From the NCBI GenBank assembly GCA_900544685.1, contig UQWA01000001.1:1-64000 (forward strand): a DNA stretch of 64,000 nucleotides, read 5' to 3'. Below, in pieces: positions 14,961-22,757 of the stretch (the stretch's first letter is position 1; the number at the start of each line of letters is the position of its first letter). Both the position numbers and the translations under genes were made by a program. Source of the stretch: an uncultured Lachnospiraceae bacterium (GTDB lineage Bacteria; Bacillota; Clostridia; Lachnospirales; Lachnospiraceae). The notes beneath the pieces were generated by a model. It made no database searches and was not told the DNA's origin. It worked only from the letters and a program-made list of their open reading frames with translations.

Positions 14961-15857
14961 ATGGCTATTTTTAAAGGAGCAGGTGTGGCAATTGTTACGC
15001 CAATGTTTGAGAATGGTGAGGTTAATTATGACAAACTTGGTGAACTTCTGGAATACCAGATTGCGAACAGTACCGATGCAATCATTATCTGTGGTACCAC
15101 AGGCGAAGCATCTACACTGACACATGAGGAACATCTGGATGTGATCAAATATGCAATAGATAAAGTGGCAAAGAGAGTTCCAGTCATTGCGGGAACAGGT
15201 TCTAACAGTACCGAGACAGCCGTTTATCTGTCAGTAGAAGCAGAAAAGAGAGGTGCAGATGCACTTCTTCAGGTAACACCATATTACAACAAGGCAACAC
15301 AAAAAGGACTGATCCGTCATTTTACGGCAGTTGCAGAAGCTGTGAATATTCCGATCATTCTGTATAATGTACCGGGCAGAACCGGATGTAATATCCAGCC
15401 AGAGACAGCCGTTTATCTGGCAAAGAATGTAAAGAATATCGTAGCAATCAAGGAAGCATCCGGCAATATCGCACAGGTTGCCAAACTGATGAGTCTGGCA
15501 GACGGATGCATTGACCTGTATTCAGGAGAAGATGGTCAGGTAGTTCCGGCACTGTCTCTTGGCGGTCTGGGAGTGATCTCTGTTCTTTCCAACATTGCAC
15601 CGAAGGAGACACACGACATGGTAATGTCTTATCTGAACGGTGATGTGGAGACCAGCCGCAAGATTCAGCTTAAGGCAATTCCACTGGTAGATGCACTGTT
15701 CTGCGAAGTGAACCCGATTCCGGTTAAGACAGCACTGAATATCATGGGAATGAACGCAGGCGCATTCCGTGGTCCTATGTGTGAAATGGAAGAAGCGAAC
15801 AGACAGAAGCTGATTCAGGCAATGAAAGATTTTGGAATTAAGTGCTGCGACGAATAA
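14961..15857 (+). CDS. dapA: 4-hydroxy-tetrahydrodipicolinate synthase
   Basis: A 298-residue (beta/alpha)8 aldolase that condenses pyruvate with aspartate semialdehyde, the first committed step of lysine and diaminopimelate synthesis. Visible motifs: CGTTGEASTL (about residue 43), YNVPGRTG (about 135, catalytic Tyr), and the Schiff-base lysine in VAIKEASGN (about 163). The length is typical. The frame is open 37 codons upstream across the promoter and hairpin, but GAGGAGG before ATG 14961 fixes the start. dapB follows about 100 nt downstream with a terminator-like hairpin between them. Confidence 0.97.
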   Translation: MAIFKGAGVAIVTPMFENGEVNYDKLGELLEYQIANSTDAIIICGTTGEASTLTHEEHLDVIKYAIDKVAKRVPVIAGTGSNSTETAVYLSVEAEKRGADALLQVTPYYNKATQKGLIRHFTAVAEAVNIPIILYNVPGRTGCNIQPETAVYLAKNVKNIVAIKEASGNIAQVAKLMSLADGCIDLYSGEDGQVVPALSLGGLGVISVLSNIAPKETHDMVMSYLNGDVETSRKIQLKAIPLVDALFCEVNPIPVKTALNIMGMNAGAFRGPMCEMEEANRQKLIQAMKDFGIKCCDE

Positions 15858-15897
15858 CAGAACAGGTGGGAGGCAGTTCCCATTTTGAGGTAACAAC

Positions 15898-15935
15898 AAA
15901 GGCGGCGAAACCTGGAAGGGTCACGCTGCCTTTTT
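15898..15935 (+). terminator. Terminator or partial attenuator between dapA and dapB
   Basis: AAAGGCGGCG (15898-15907) pairs with CGCTGCCTTT (15924-15933), one G-U pair, then TTTTT. dapB begins only 23 nt later with no clear separate promoter, so read-through is probable. Confidence 0.6.
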
Positions 15936-15957
15936 AGAATAAGAAAGGATAAAAAAG

Positions 15958-16713
15958 ATGGTAAAAGTAATTATGCATGGCTGCAATGGCCATATGGGAC
16001 AGGTGATTACAGATCTGATTGCAAAGGATGAGAATGCACAGATCGTGGCAGGAATTGATATGGTAGACAGCAGAGACAACGGATATACGGTATTTACAGA
16101 TATTAAGGCATGCCAGGTAGAGGCAGATGTGATGATTGACTTCTCATCCTTCAAAGCAACAGACGGTGTGCTGGATTATTGTGTGGAAAGACAATTGCCA
16201 CTGGTACTGTGTACCACAGGTCTGACAGAAGAACAGTTGGACAAGATGAAGGAATGCAGCAAAAAGGTGGCAATTCTGAAGTCTGCCAATATGTCTCTGG
16301 GTATTAATACTCTGCTGAAACTGCTGCAGGATGCGGCGAAAGTACTGGCTACAGCCGGATTTGACATGGAGATCGTAGAAAAGCACCACAGACTGAAATG
16401 TGACGCACCGAGCGGTACAGCTCTGGCACTGGCAGATTCTCTGAATGAAGCAATGGATAACCAGTATCATTATGTATATGACAGAAGCCAGGTACATCAG
16501 CAGCGTGATGACAAAGAGATTGGCATTTCCGCAGTCAGAGGGGGAACGATTGTGGGAGATCATGATGTCATCTTTGCAGGTCCGGACGAGGTGATTACCT
16601 TCAGCCACAGAGCATACTCCAAGGCAGTATTTGGAAAAGGTGCGGTAGAGGCTGCCAAATATCTGGCAGGAAAACCAGCAGGTCTTTATGATATGCAGGA
16701 TGTGATCGGATAA
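15958..16713 (+). CDS. dapB: 4-hydroxy-tetrahydrodipicolinate reductase
   Basis: A 251-residue NAD(P)H-dependent reductase for the second diaminopimelate-pathway step. The N-terminal nucleotide-binding motif is MHGCNGHMGQVI (about residue 5), and catalytic EKHHRLKCDAPSGTAL (about 141-156) includes the conserved HH and Lys. CTTGLTEEQ (about 82) and SANMSLGINTLL (about 105) are also family signatures. Follows dapA, so the pair supplies meso-DAP for peptidoglycan and lysine. Start ATG has AAAGGA upstream. Confidence 0.96.
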   Translation: MVKVIMHGCNGHMGQVITDLIAKDENAQIVAGIDMVDSRDNGYTVFTDIKACQVEADVMIDFSSFKATDGVLDYCVERQLPLVLCTTGLTEEQLDKMKECSKKVAILKSANMSLGINTLLKLLQDAAKVLATAGFDMEIVEKHHRLKCDAPSGTALALADSLNEAMDNQYHYVYDRSQVHQQRDDKEIGISAVRGGTIVGDHDVIFAGPDEVITFSHRAYSKAVFGKGAVEAAKYLAGKPAGLYDMQDVIG

Positions 16714-16757
16714 TTCCGGAGAACAGGAACAAGAATCTTAGGATTTGCTTAATAGTA

Positions 16758-16786
16758 TTGATTTCTTTTTTTACAAAAGATATAAT
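16758..16786 (+). promoter_or_regulatory. Promoter of the repeat lipoprotein gene
   Basis: TTGATT (16758-16763), 17-bp spacer, TATAAT (16781-16786), about 80 nt upstream of the start, which has a strong AGGAGG site. Confidence 0.7.
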
Positions 16787-16866
16787 TTGTTTAATTACAG
16801 AGCACGAAGCAATTCGTGTAATAATATAAGTGAAGTTGGGGAATATAGATAACAGGAGGTAACTAT

Positions 16867-17955
16867 ATGAAGAAGAAAAGTTTCATCATACCGGCACTGC
16901 TGGCATGTGTGATTTTCACAGGATGCGGCAAGAAGGCGGCTGAGACCGAAGCACCAACCGAGGCACCTACTGAAGCGGTGACAACGGAAGCACAGACTGA
17001 GACAGAGACTCAGACAGAAGCACAGACCGAGACGGAGACAGAAAAAGAAGACAGCATGAACCGTACCAGATCTCTGAAGGGACTGGTAGTATCTTCTGAC
17101 GCAAGTAAGCTGACGATTCAGACAGAGAGGGGCAAGAAGCTGGAATTCAACCTGACCGGAGCAGATATTCAGGTAACAGGTGGAATCACAGCAGGCAGCA
17201 ATGTCACAGTGCTGTACAAGGGTTCTGTAGAAGATACAGATACAGGCAATGCAAAAGTACTTATGGTAAAGAATCTTGCTGATGGAGAGACTCCGGTAAC
17301 AGAAGGAGAACAGATGACTGAGGCGGAAGAAGCCAATCCGGAAGCAGGTGCAGGAACACTGGAAGGAACAATTGCTGATATCAATGCAGAAAGAATCGTA
17401 ATTCTTGCCAATGATGGTGATTCTTACTACTTCTCTATTTACGAAGCAGATATGAATCTGAAAAATGGTACACAGGTAGGCAACTACGTAACCGTATCTT
17501 ACAATGGTGACATTTATGGTCCGGATCTGGTAGATGCAACAGCCATTACCGATGCTCAGGAAGAAACAGACAAAGTACCTTACGGTGGCTCAGAAGGAGA
17601 GAATTATTCCTATATTGGTGGATCTATGACAGACTGCAGTCCGACAACGATCACGATTATGACTGAGAATGAAGAAGAACTCACACTGGATACTTCCAGT
17701 GCCAGACTGGTATATCGCAGCGGTCTGAATTATGGCACCTATGTCATTGCAGAATATCAGGGCGATGACCCGACAACTGCAAAGATGACAGCAGTATATG
17801 ATTACACAGGTGAGAGCTCTTCTGACGGCAGTGAGGATCAGCAGGCAGCTTCCAATGAAGTTGTAGATGAAAATCAGGAAGAAGCATCACAGGAGGAAGC
17901 TGTACAGGAAGATGCAGCGCAGGATGTACCTGTAGAAGACGGACAGGAAGCATAA
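16867..17955 (+). CDS. Lipoprotein with three tandem beta-rich repeats, unknown function
   Basis: A 362-residue exported protein. The signal peptide ends in lipobox FTGC (Cys20), so the mature protein should be lipid-anchored outside the membrane. A Thr/Glu-rich linker (about residues 25-60) leads to three related units of about 65-80 residues: SLKGLVVSSDASKLTIQT..., GTLEGTIADINAERIVIL..., and YSYIGGSMTDCSPTTITIM.... Each ends with a glycine-rich 'G(T/S)xVxVxYxG' element (GSNVTVLYKG, GNYVTVSYNG, GTYVIAEYQG). The C-terminal tail is Glu/Gln-rich. The small beta-units resemble DUF5666-type metal- or ligand-binding modules, but I cannot name a function. Monocistronic, with its own promoter and terminator. 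Confidence 0.85.
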   Translation: MKKKSFIIPALLACVIFTGCGKKAAETEAPTEAPTEAVTTEAQTETETQTEAQTETETEKEDSMNRTRSLKGLVVSSDASKLTIQTERGKKLEFNLTGADIQVTGGITAGSNVTVLYKGSVEDTDTGNAKVLMVKNLADGETPVTEGEQMTEAEEANPEAGAGTLEGTIADINAERIVILANDGDSYYFSIYEADMNLKNGTQVGNYVTVSYNGDIYGPDLVDATAITDAQEETDKVPYGGSEGENYSYIGGSMTDCSPTTITIMTENEEELTLDTSSARLVYRSGLNYGTYVIAEYQGDDPTTAKMTAVYDYTGESSSDGSEDQQAASNEVVDENQEEASQEEAVQEDAAQDVPVEDGQEA

Positions 17956-17966
17956 GATGAAACAGG

Positions 17967-18002
17967 AAAAGGCAATACCGTGTGTGGTACTGCCTTTTTT
18001 TT
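17967..18002 (+). terminator. Terminator of the repeat lipoprotein gene
   Basis: AAAAGGCAATACC (17967-17979) pairs with GGTACTGCC (17986-17994) and the following T's; the eight-T tract ends at 18002. Confidence 0.85.
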
Positions 18003-18061
18003 CATAGGAAAGTGTATCCTGTGAAATAAAAAGTGATCCGTCAAGGGAGATTCTTTTCTGC

Positions 18062-18090
18062 TTGTATTATCTGTGAATTTATTTTAAAAT
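18062..18090 (+). promoter_or_regulatory. Promoter of the degV gene
   Basis: TTGTAT (18062-18067), 17-bp spacer, TAAAAT (18085-18090). Confidence 0.55.
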
Positions 18091-18146
18091 AGAAATATTC
18101 AGAGTCGGACAGATTCGCGAAAAAGAGACATGAGAGGTCAGACAAT

Positions 18147-19010
18147 ATGAAAAAAATAGCAGTAGTAACAGACAGTAACAGTGGAATTACACAGAGTGCG
18201 GCAAAAGAACTTGGAGTTTTTGTACTGCCGATGCCTTTTTATATTAATGAAGAATTGTTTCTTGAGGATATTACACTGACGCAGGAAGAATTCTATAAGA
18301 AGCTGAAAGAAGATGCAGATATCAGTACTTCCCAGCCGACACCGCTGGATGTGACAGAACTGTGGGATAAGGTGTTGGAAGAATATGATGAACTTGTTTA
18401 CATACCGATGTCCAGCGGATTAAGTAACTCATGTGAGACAGCTATGGCACTGGCAAGAGACTATGAGGGCAAGGTATTCGTAGTGGATAACCAGCGTATT
18501 TCCGTTACCCAGAGACAGTCGGTACTGGATGCACTGAAGCTGATCGGGGAAGGCAAAGAAGGGGCAGAGGTAAAAGATGTGCTGGAGAAGACGAAGCTGT
18601 CAGCCAGCATCTATATTACTCTGGAGACTTTGAAATATCTGAAAAAAGGTGGACGTATTACGCCGGCGGCAGCGGCCATTGGTACAATTTTGAACCTGAA
18701 GCCTGTATTACAGATCCAGGGCGAGAAGCTGGATGCGTATGCAAAGTCCAGAGGTAAGATCAAGGCAAAGAAGATCATGCTGGAAGCCATTCACAAGGAT
18801 CTGGAGAACCGTTTCCCAGAAGAATGGAAGGAAGGCAGAATGGCGATTCAGGCGGCGTACACCGGCAATCCGGAAGAAGCGGCTGAGTGGAAAAAAGAGA
18901 TCGAAGCAGAATTCCCAGGCATGGAGATCCACATGGATCCACTTTCATTAAGCGTATCCTGTCATATTGGATATGGAGCACTGGCAATTACATGCTGTCT
19001 GGTACTGTAG
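18147..19010 (+). CDS. DegV-family fatty-acid-binding protein
   Basis: A 287-residue cytoplasmic protein. The N-terminal VVTDSNSGI motif, the TSQPTP segment (about residue 69) and SGLSNSCETA (about 92) line the fatty-acid pocket in this family; LKYLKKGGRITPAAA (about 168) is the second conserved block. DegV/FakB proteins present fatty acids to the kinase FakA for phospholipid synthesis; no fakA is visible here, so the lipid partner is unknown. Its stop overlaps the ribosome site of the next membrane-protein gene, so the two are co-translated. Confidence 0.93.
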   Translation: MKKIAVVTDSNSGITQSAAKELGVFVLPMPFYINEELFLEDITLTQEEFYKKLKEDADISTSQPTPLDVTELWDKVLEEYDELVYIPMSSGLSNSCETAMALARDYEGKVFVVDNQRISVTQRQSVLDALKLIGEGKEGAEVKDVLEKTKLSASIYITLETLKYLKKGGRITPAAAAIGTILNLKPVLQIQGEKLDAYAKSRGKIKAKKIMLEAIHKDLENRFPEEWKEGRMAIQAAYTGNPEEAAEWKKEIEAEFPGMEIHMDPLSLSVSCHIGYGALAITCCLVL

Positions 19011-19020
19011 GAGAAATCAA

Positions 19021-19539
19021 ATGGAACAAAAAAGAGAGATCAATAAGAAATTAAGCTGGGTATTTACAGTTATCTCAATTGGAGAACTGGCAGGTGCCCT
19101 GGCAGTGGTGGCATATGGGCTGCTGAAGGGTCATATGACAGGAACCACCTGTAACGTCATCATGGGGGCTGCACTGGTGCTGTACTGGCTGCTGGAAGAT
19201 ATCGCAGAACCATTTGTCGTGCATCGTTTTGACGGTATCACACAGGCACAGAAAGAAGCTTATGTTAAGTACATCATTCTGGATCTGGTTGGATTTGCGG
19301 GAATTGCATGTTTTCTGTTTGGAGTGGGTGGAAGTTCATCAGGAAGTAACAGTGGGATTCTTGGTGCTGTAGTGTATGTGGTAGTGATGAAGCCAAAGCG
19401 TCAGAATCAGCAGATTTTTTATGGACATATAGACCCGGACGCTGAGAGTGGGGAAGACAAGGAAGAGATATCTGCAGAGACAGAGGAGCAGGCTGCACTT
19501 TCGGATAAGGATGAGGAGGATACATCCGAAGAGGAATAA
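19021..19539 (+). CDS. Hypothetical membrane protein with acidic tail
   Basis: A 172-residue protein with about four hydrophobic segments (residues about 10-32, 40-58, 83-100 and 110-122) and a strongly acidic Glu/Asp-rich cytoplasmic tail (about 135-172). ATG 19021 is chosen because AGGAG overlapping the degV stop lies at correct spacing; the frame is open 18 codons further but with no ribosome site. I recognise no domain. Co-transcription with degV suggests, but does not prove, a membrane-lipid link. Confidence 0.8.
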   Translation: MEQKREINKKLSWVFTVISIGELAGALAVVAYGLLKGHMTGTTCNVIMGAALVLYWLLEDIAEPFVVHRFDGITQAQKEAYVKYIILDLVGFAGIACFLFGVGGSSSGSNSGILGAVVYVVVMKPKRQNQQIFYGHIDPDAESGEDKEEISAETEEQAALSDKDEEDTSEEE

Positions 19540-19638
19540 AAGTGTCGTTTTGTACGGTCAGAAGAATTCGAAGCATCTGCGAATAAGCACATGTTCTGTG
19601 GCATACCATGAAACAAGAGCGAGTGTTGGGATTGCTAC

Positions 19639-20364
19639 ATGAAGAAAAAAAGAAACAGACAGATCATATATTGTATTTTTCTGGCAGTACTGATTTTGAT
19701 GGGACTTTTTCTGAAAAAGAAGTCTGATCGTATTCAGGCAGTGCATAGCCGGAATGCTGTGTCAGAGCAGGAATGGGAGAAGGCAGACCTGAGGCAGGCA
19801 GAAGAACTTCCGCCGAGAGTGGCACTTACATTTGATGATGGTCCCCATCGGATTTATACGAAAAATCTTCTGGATGGATTAAGAGAACGTGGTGTAAAAG
19901 CCACGTTCTTTGTAGTCGGAGAGAACATTCCGGGTAATGAGGATTTGATTCGGCAAATGGAGGAGGATGGACATCTGATCGGGAATCATACTTATGATCA
20001 TGCTGATATCAGCAAATTAAGTGATGAAGAGAATTGCCGGGAACTGCAGAAAACCAGTGATCTGATAAAAGAAATTACCGGTCATGGAACGGCTTATGTT
20101 CGTCCCCCGTTTGGCAACTGGAAGGATACCATGGACTGTAAAGTAACCATGATCTCTGTAAAATGGACCATTGATACACTGGACTGGAAAAATAAGAACG
20201 TAAGAGAGATTATCGGGAAAGTGATGCAGCAGATATCGGATCATGATATTATATTGATGCATGACTGTTATGAAACATCCGTGGAAGCGGCATTGCAGAT
20301 CGTTGACAGGCTGCTGGAAGAAGGATATGAATTTGTGACAGTAGAAGATCTGATTTTAACATAA
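19639..20364 (+). CDS. Membrane-anchored polysaccharide deacetylase (NodB domain)
   Basis: A 241-residue protein with an N-terminal membrane anchor (residues about 8-26) and an extracellular NodB-type carbohydrate esterase 4 domain. Motif 1 is LTFDDGPH (about residue 64), motif 2 HTYDHAD (zinc histidines, about 119), motif 3 RPPFGNWK (about 155), and motif 5 ILMHDCY (about 205). It likely removes N-acetyl groups from peptidoglycan or another wall polysaccharide, which in other Firmicutes gives lysozyme resistance or acts in sporulation. The ribosome site is weak, so the start is less certain than the domain call. It may be co-transcribed with the upstream pair. Confidence 0.9.
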   Translation: MKKKRNRQIIYCIFLAVLILMGLFLKKKSDRIQAVHSRNAVSEQEWEKADLRQAEELPPRVALTFDDGPHRIYTKNLLDGLRERGVKATFFVVGENIPGNEDLIRQMEEDGHLIGNHTYDHADISKLSDEENCRELQKTSDLIKEITGHGTAYVRPPFGNWKDTMDCKVTMISVKWTIDTLDWKNKNVREIIGKVMQQISDHDIILMHDCYETSVEAALQIVDRLLEEGYEFVTVEDLILT

Positions 20365-20429
20365 TACGATACTGGTCATAGAGTGAACCGGTAACAGAGA
20401 TTCTCGAATGAGAAGGGAGAGAAGTACCC

Positions 20430-21743
20430 ATGGATTTATTTGATTATATGAGAAGCAATACAATGGAAAAGGAGGCACCGCTTGCATCCAGACTTCGTCC
20501 GCGTACATTGGAAGAAGTGGTGGGACAGCAGGAGATTATCGGAAAGGGCAAACTGCTTTACCGTGCCATCAAAGCCGATAAACTGGGATCTGTCATTTTC
20601 TACGGACCGCCTGGAACAGGTAAGACTACACTTGCAAAGGTGATTGCCAATACCACCAGTGCAGAGTTTACCCAGATCAATGCCACAGTAGCAGGCAAAA
20701 AAGATATGGAAGAAGTGGTGCAGAAGGCAAAAGACAGCATGGGAATGTATGGAAAACGCACCATTCTGTTTGTAGATGAGATTCACCGCTTTAATAAAGG
20801 ACAACAGGATTACCTGCTCCCATTTGTGGAAGATGGTACACTGATTCTGATTGGTGCAACCACAGAGAATCCATATTTTGAAGTAAATGGAGCGTTGATT
20901 TCCAGATCTGTGGTGTTTGAATTAAAACCATTATCCAAGGATGATATCAAGACATTGATTCATCGTGCTGTTTATGATGTGGAACGGGGAATGGGATCCT
21001 ATGATGCAGTGATTGATGAGGACGCAGCAGATTTCCTGGCAGATATGGCAGATGGGGATGCCAGATCTGCGTTAAATGCAGTAGAGCTGGGAGTGCTGAC
21101 CACAGAGCGCAGTGAGGATGGCAAGATTCATCTGACGCTGGATGTGGCAGCAGAATGCATTCAGAAGCGAGTGGTACGTTACGATAAGACTGGGGACAAC
21201 CATTATGATACCATCTCTGCGTTTATCAAAAGCATGCGCGGATCTGACCCGGATGCAGCAGTCTATTATCTGGCACGTATGCTGTATGCGGGGGAAAGTG
21301 TGACCTTTATCAGCCGTCGAATCATGATCTGCGCCGCAGAAGATGTGGGAAATGCAGATCCACAGGCACTGCAGGTGGCAGTGGCAGCAGCCCAGGCTGT
21401 AGAGCGGGTAGGCATGCCAGAGGCACAGATTATTCTGTCCCAGGCAGTGATCTATGTGGCAACTGCACCAAAGAGCAATTCTGCTACCAATGCTATTTTT
21501 GAAGCGACACAGGCAGTGCGGGAATACAAGGCAACTGTGCCGGTGCACCTGCAGGATTCCCATTATAAAGGAGCGGCAAAACTGGGACATGGCATCGGTT
21601 ATGAATATGCCCATGATTTTCCAAAACATTTCTCCAGACAGCAGTATCTGCCGGATGAGATCAAAGACAAAGTCTTCTACCGGGCATCCGATAACGGGTA
21701 CGAAAAACAGATCAAAAAGCATATGGAATGGCTGCATTCATGA
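20430..21743 (+). CDS. rarA: Replication-associated recombination ATPase RarA/MgsA
   Basis: A 437-residue AAA+ ATPase of the clamp-loader clade. Walker A is GPPGTGKTTLAK (about residue 54), Walker B ILFVDEIHRFNKGQQD (about 108), sensor 1 GATTENP (about 139), and the C-terminal tetramerisation domain holds SRRIMICAAEDVGNADP (about 290) and the conserved HLQDSHYKGA (about 370). It acts at stalled forks and on SSB-coated DNA. Length and domain order are normal. Start ATG has GGGAGA upstream. A 44-bp palindromic element follows the stop. Confidence 0.96.
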   Translation: MDLFDYMRSNTMEKEAPLASRLRPRTLEEVVGQQEIIGKGKLLYRAIKADKLGSVIFYGPPGTGKTTLAKVIANTTSAEFTQINATVAGKKDMEEVVQKAKDSMGMYGKRTILFVDEIHRFNKGQQDYLLPFVEDGTLILIGATTENPYFEVNGALISRSVVFELKPLSKDDIKTLIHRAVYDVERGMGSYDAVIDEDAADFLADMADGDARSALNAVELGVLTTERSEDGKIHLTLDVAAECIQKRVVRYDKTGDNHYDTISAFIKSMRGSDPDAAVYYLARMLYAGESVTFISRRIMICAAEDVGNADPQALQVAVAAAQAVERVGMPEAQIILSQAVIYVATAPKSNSATNAIFEATQAVREYKATVPVHLQDSHYKGAAKLGHGIGYEYAHDFPKHFSRQQYLPDEIKDKVFYRASDNGYEKQIKKHMEWLHS

Positions 21744-21749
21744 ACCAAT

Positions 21750-21793
21750 GGGGACGGGGAAAAGTAGCTTTTGGGCCACTTTTCCCCGTCTCC
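21750..21793. repeat. 44-bp palindrome, copy 1 of a dispersed element
   Basis: GGGGACGGGGAAAAGT on the left is matched by ACTTTTCCCCGTCTCC on the right with one mismatch. A related 45-bp element occurs at 49509-49553: both share GGGGACG/CGTCYCC ends and an AAAAGT-(g/a)GC-TTT ... GCCACTTTT core. Both lie between converging genes and may also act as transcription stops. Confidence 0.7.
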
Positions 21794-21798
21794 GCTGG

Positions 21799-22365
21799 TT
21801 AGTGGAGTTTTAGGATAAATACCGGAATCGGCGGGTTGTTCGGACGATTATAATAGCAGGACAATAGTACCATATACTGTTTGGGATCCAACTGTTTCAG
21901 ATAGTTCAGGATCGCATCCCGCTCTTCAAATCCGGTATCCCCGCCACTATAGATGCACAGACTCATTATACCCTGTTTTTTCAGCAGAGAAAGTCCGTCA
22001 CGGATGGCTGCAATACTGGTATCTGCATGGGTGCAGATACTGTGGTCACCTTCTGGCAGATAACCGAAGTTAAACATGATACAGTCTACCGTTCCTGCTT
22101 CCGCATACAAATGCATATTGGCATGACTCTCCAGAATGGCATTGCCGATGTCAGAAAGTCCGTCAGCAAAGAGACGTTCATTCGTAGCATCTACCGCAGA
22201 CTGCTGAATATCAAAGGCAAGGACACGGCCACGACTGCCCACAAGCTGACACAAAAAAGCAGTGTCATTCCCCTTGCCGGCAGTTGCATCTATACAAAAA
22301 TCACCCGGGCGGACATGCTGCTCGAGGAAATGGTGACAAAATTCAGTAATTTGGTAATTCTTCAA
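21799..22365 (-). CDS. mnmM: SAM-dependent methyltransferase MnmM (YtqB type) for tRNA wobble uridine
   Basis: A 188-residue Rossmann-fold methyltransferase. SAM motif DATAGKGNDTAFL (about residue 26), VLAFDIQQSAV (about 49), FNFGYLPEGDH (about 95, the YtqB-specific substitution for an NPPY-like motif) and IPVFILKLH end. B. subtilis YtqB/MnmM completes methylation of the mnm5(s2)U34 modification in tRNA. The partner YtqA/MnmL-like radical SAM gene is transcribed divergently from 22758. The frame is open to 22383, but GAAGG at 22372-22376 best fits TTG 22365 as start, giving an N-terminus of MKNYQITEF. No ATG is available. Confidence 0.85.
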   Translation of the reverse strand: MKNYQITEFCHHFLEQHVRPGDFCIDATAGKGNDTAFLCQLVGSRGRVLAFDIQQSAVDATNERLFADGLSDIGNAILESHANMHLYAEAGTVDCIMFNFGYLPEGDHSICTHADTSIAAIRDGLSLLKKQGIMSLCIYSGGDTGFEERDAILNYLKQLDPKQYMVLLSCYYNRPNNPPIPVFILKLH

Positions 22366-22757
22366 AGGGGCACCTTCTTTCAAAATCTAGTATATGTAAT
22401 AATACGGACGCAAATATATGTAACCATCCGATTAAATTACGTCAATTTTCGACATCTGCTGCGTCGTCTATAGACAGCCTCATTCTGCGATAGAAGCATT
22501 GCAGCAATGAGGCTGTCACTAGATTTGCAGATGTGACGAAAATCTTCCTACCAATTTAATTCGGATGGTACATAATATTTGCTGTCGATTATTTATATAG
22601 CAAAATTATTTATTGCTGTGAATGGATTGAACAGTAACGATTGTTTTTGAAATTCTTATAGTAATATATCACGCTTGCAAGAAAGGTTCAAATACTATAT
22701 ACTCAAAATAGTGACGCAATTTTCTGATATATAGCGTTCTATATAAGGAGAGTATTT
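22366..22757. other. Divergent mnmM/mnmL intergenic region
   Basis: This 392-bp stretch has no credible ORF. Most of it is the foldback described at 22388-22601. The remainder (22602-22757) is AT-rich, with the mnmL ribosome site AGGAG at 22746-22750, and presumably holds the mnmL promoter. I could not identify a convincing -35/-10 pair. Confidence 0.5.
22388..22601. repeat. Long imperfect foldback of about 215 nt (MITE-like or structured RNA)
   Basis: Nested inverted repeats are visible by eye. Outer arms: AAATATATGTAACCATCCG (22412-22430) against the complement of the CGGATGGTACATAATATTT segment (22562-22580); with gaps the match extends outward to CTA-TATA on each side. Middle: TTTTCGACATCTGC against GCAGATGTGACGAAAA. 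Inner: GACAGCCTCATT (22473-22484) pairs perfectly with AATGAGGCTGTC (22505-22516). No transposase or reverse transcriptase lies near it. It might be a miniature inverted-repeat element, a processed RNA or a shared regulatory hairpin. Confidence 0.65.

Noticed and set aside
22388..22601. Retron msr-msd or group II intron
   Set aside because: No reverse transcriptase, and no domain V-like or branching-G motif was found.
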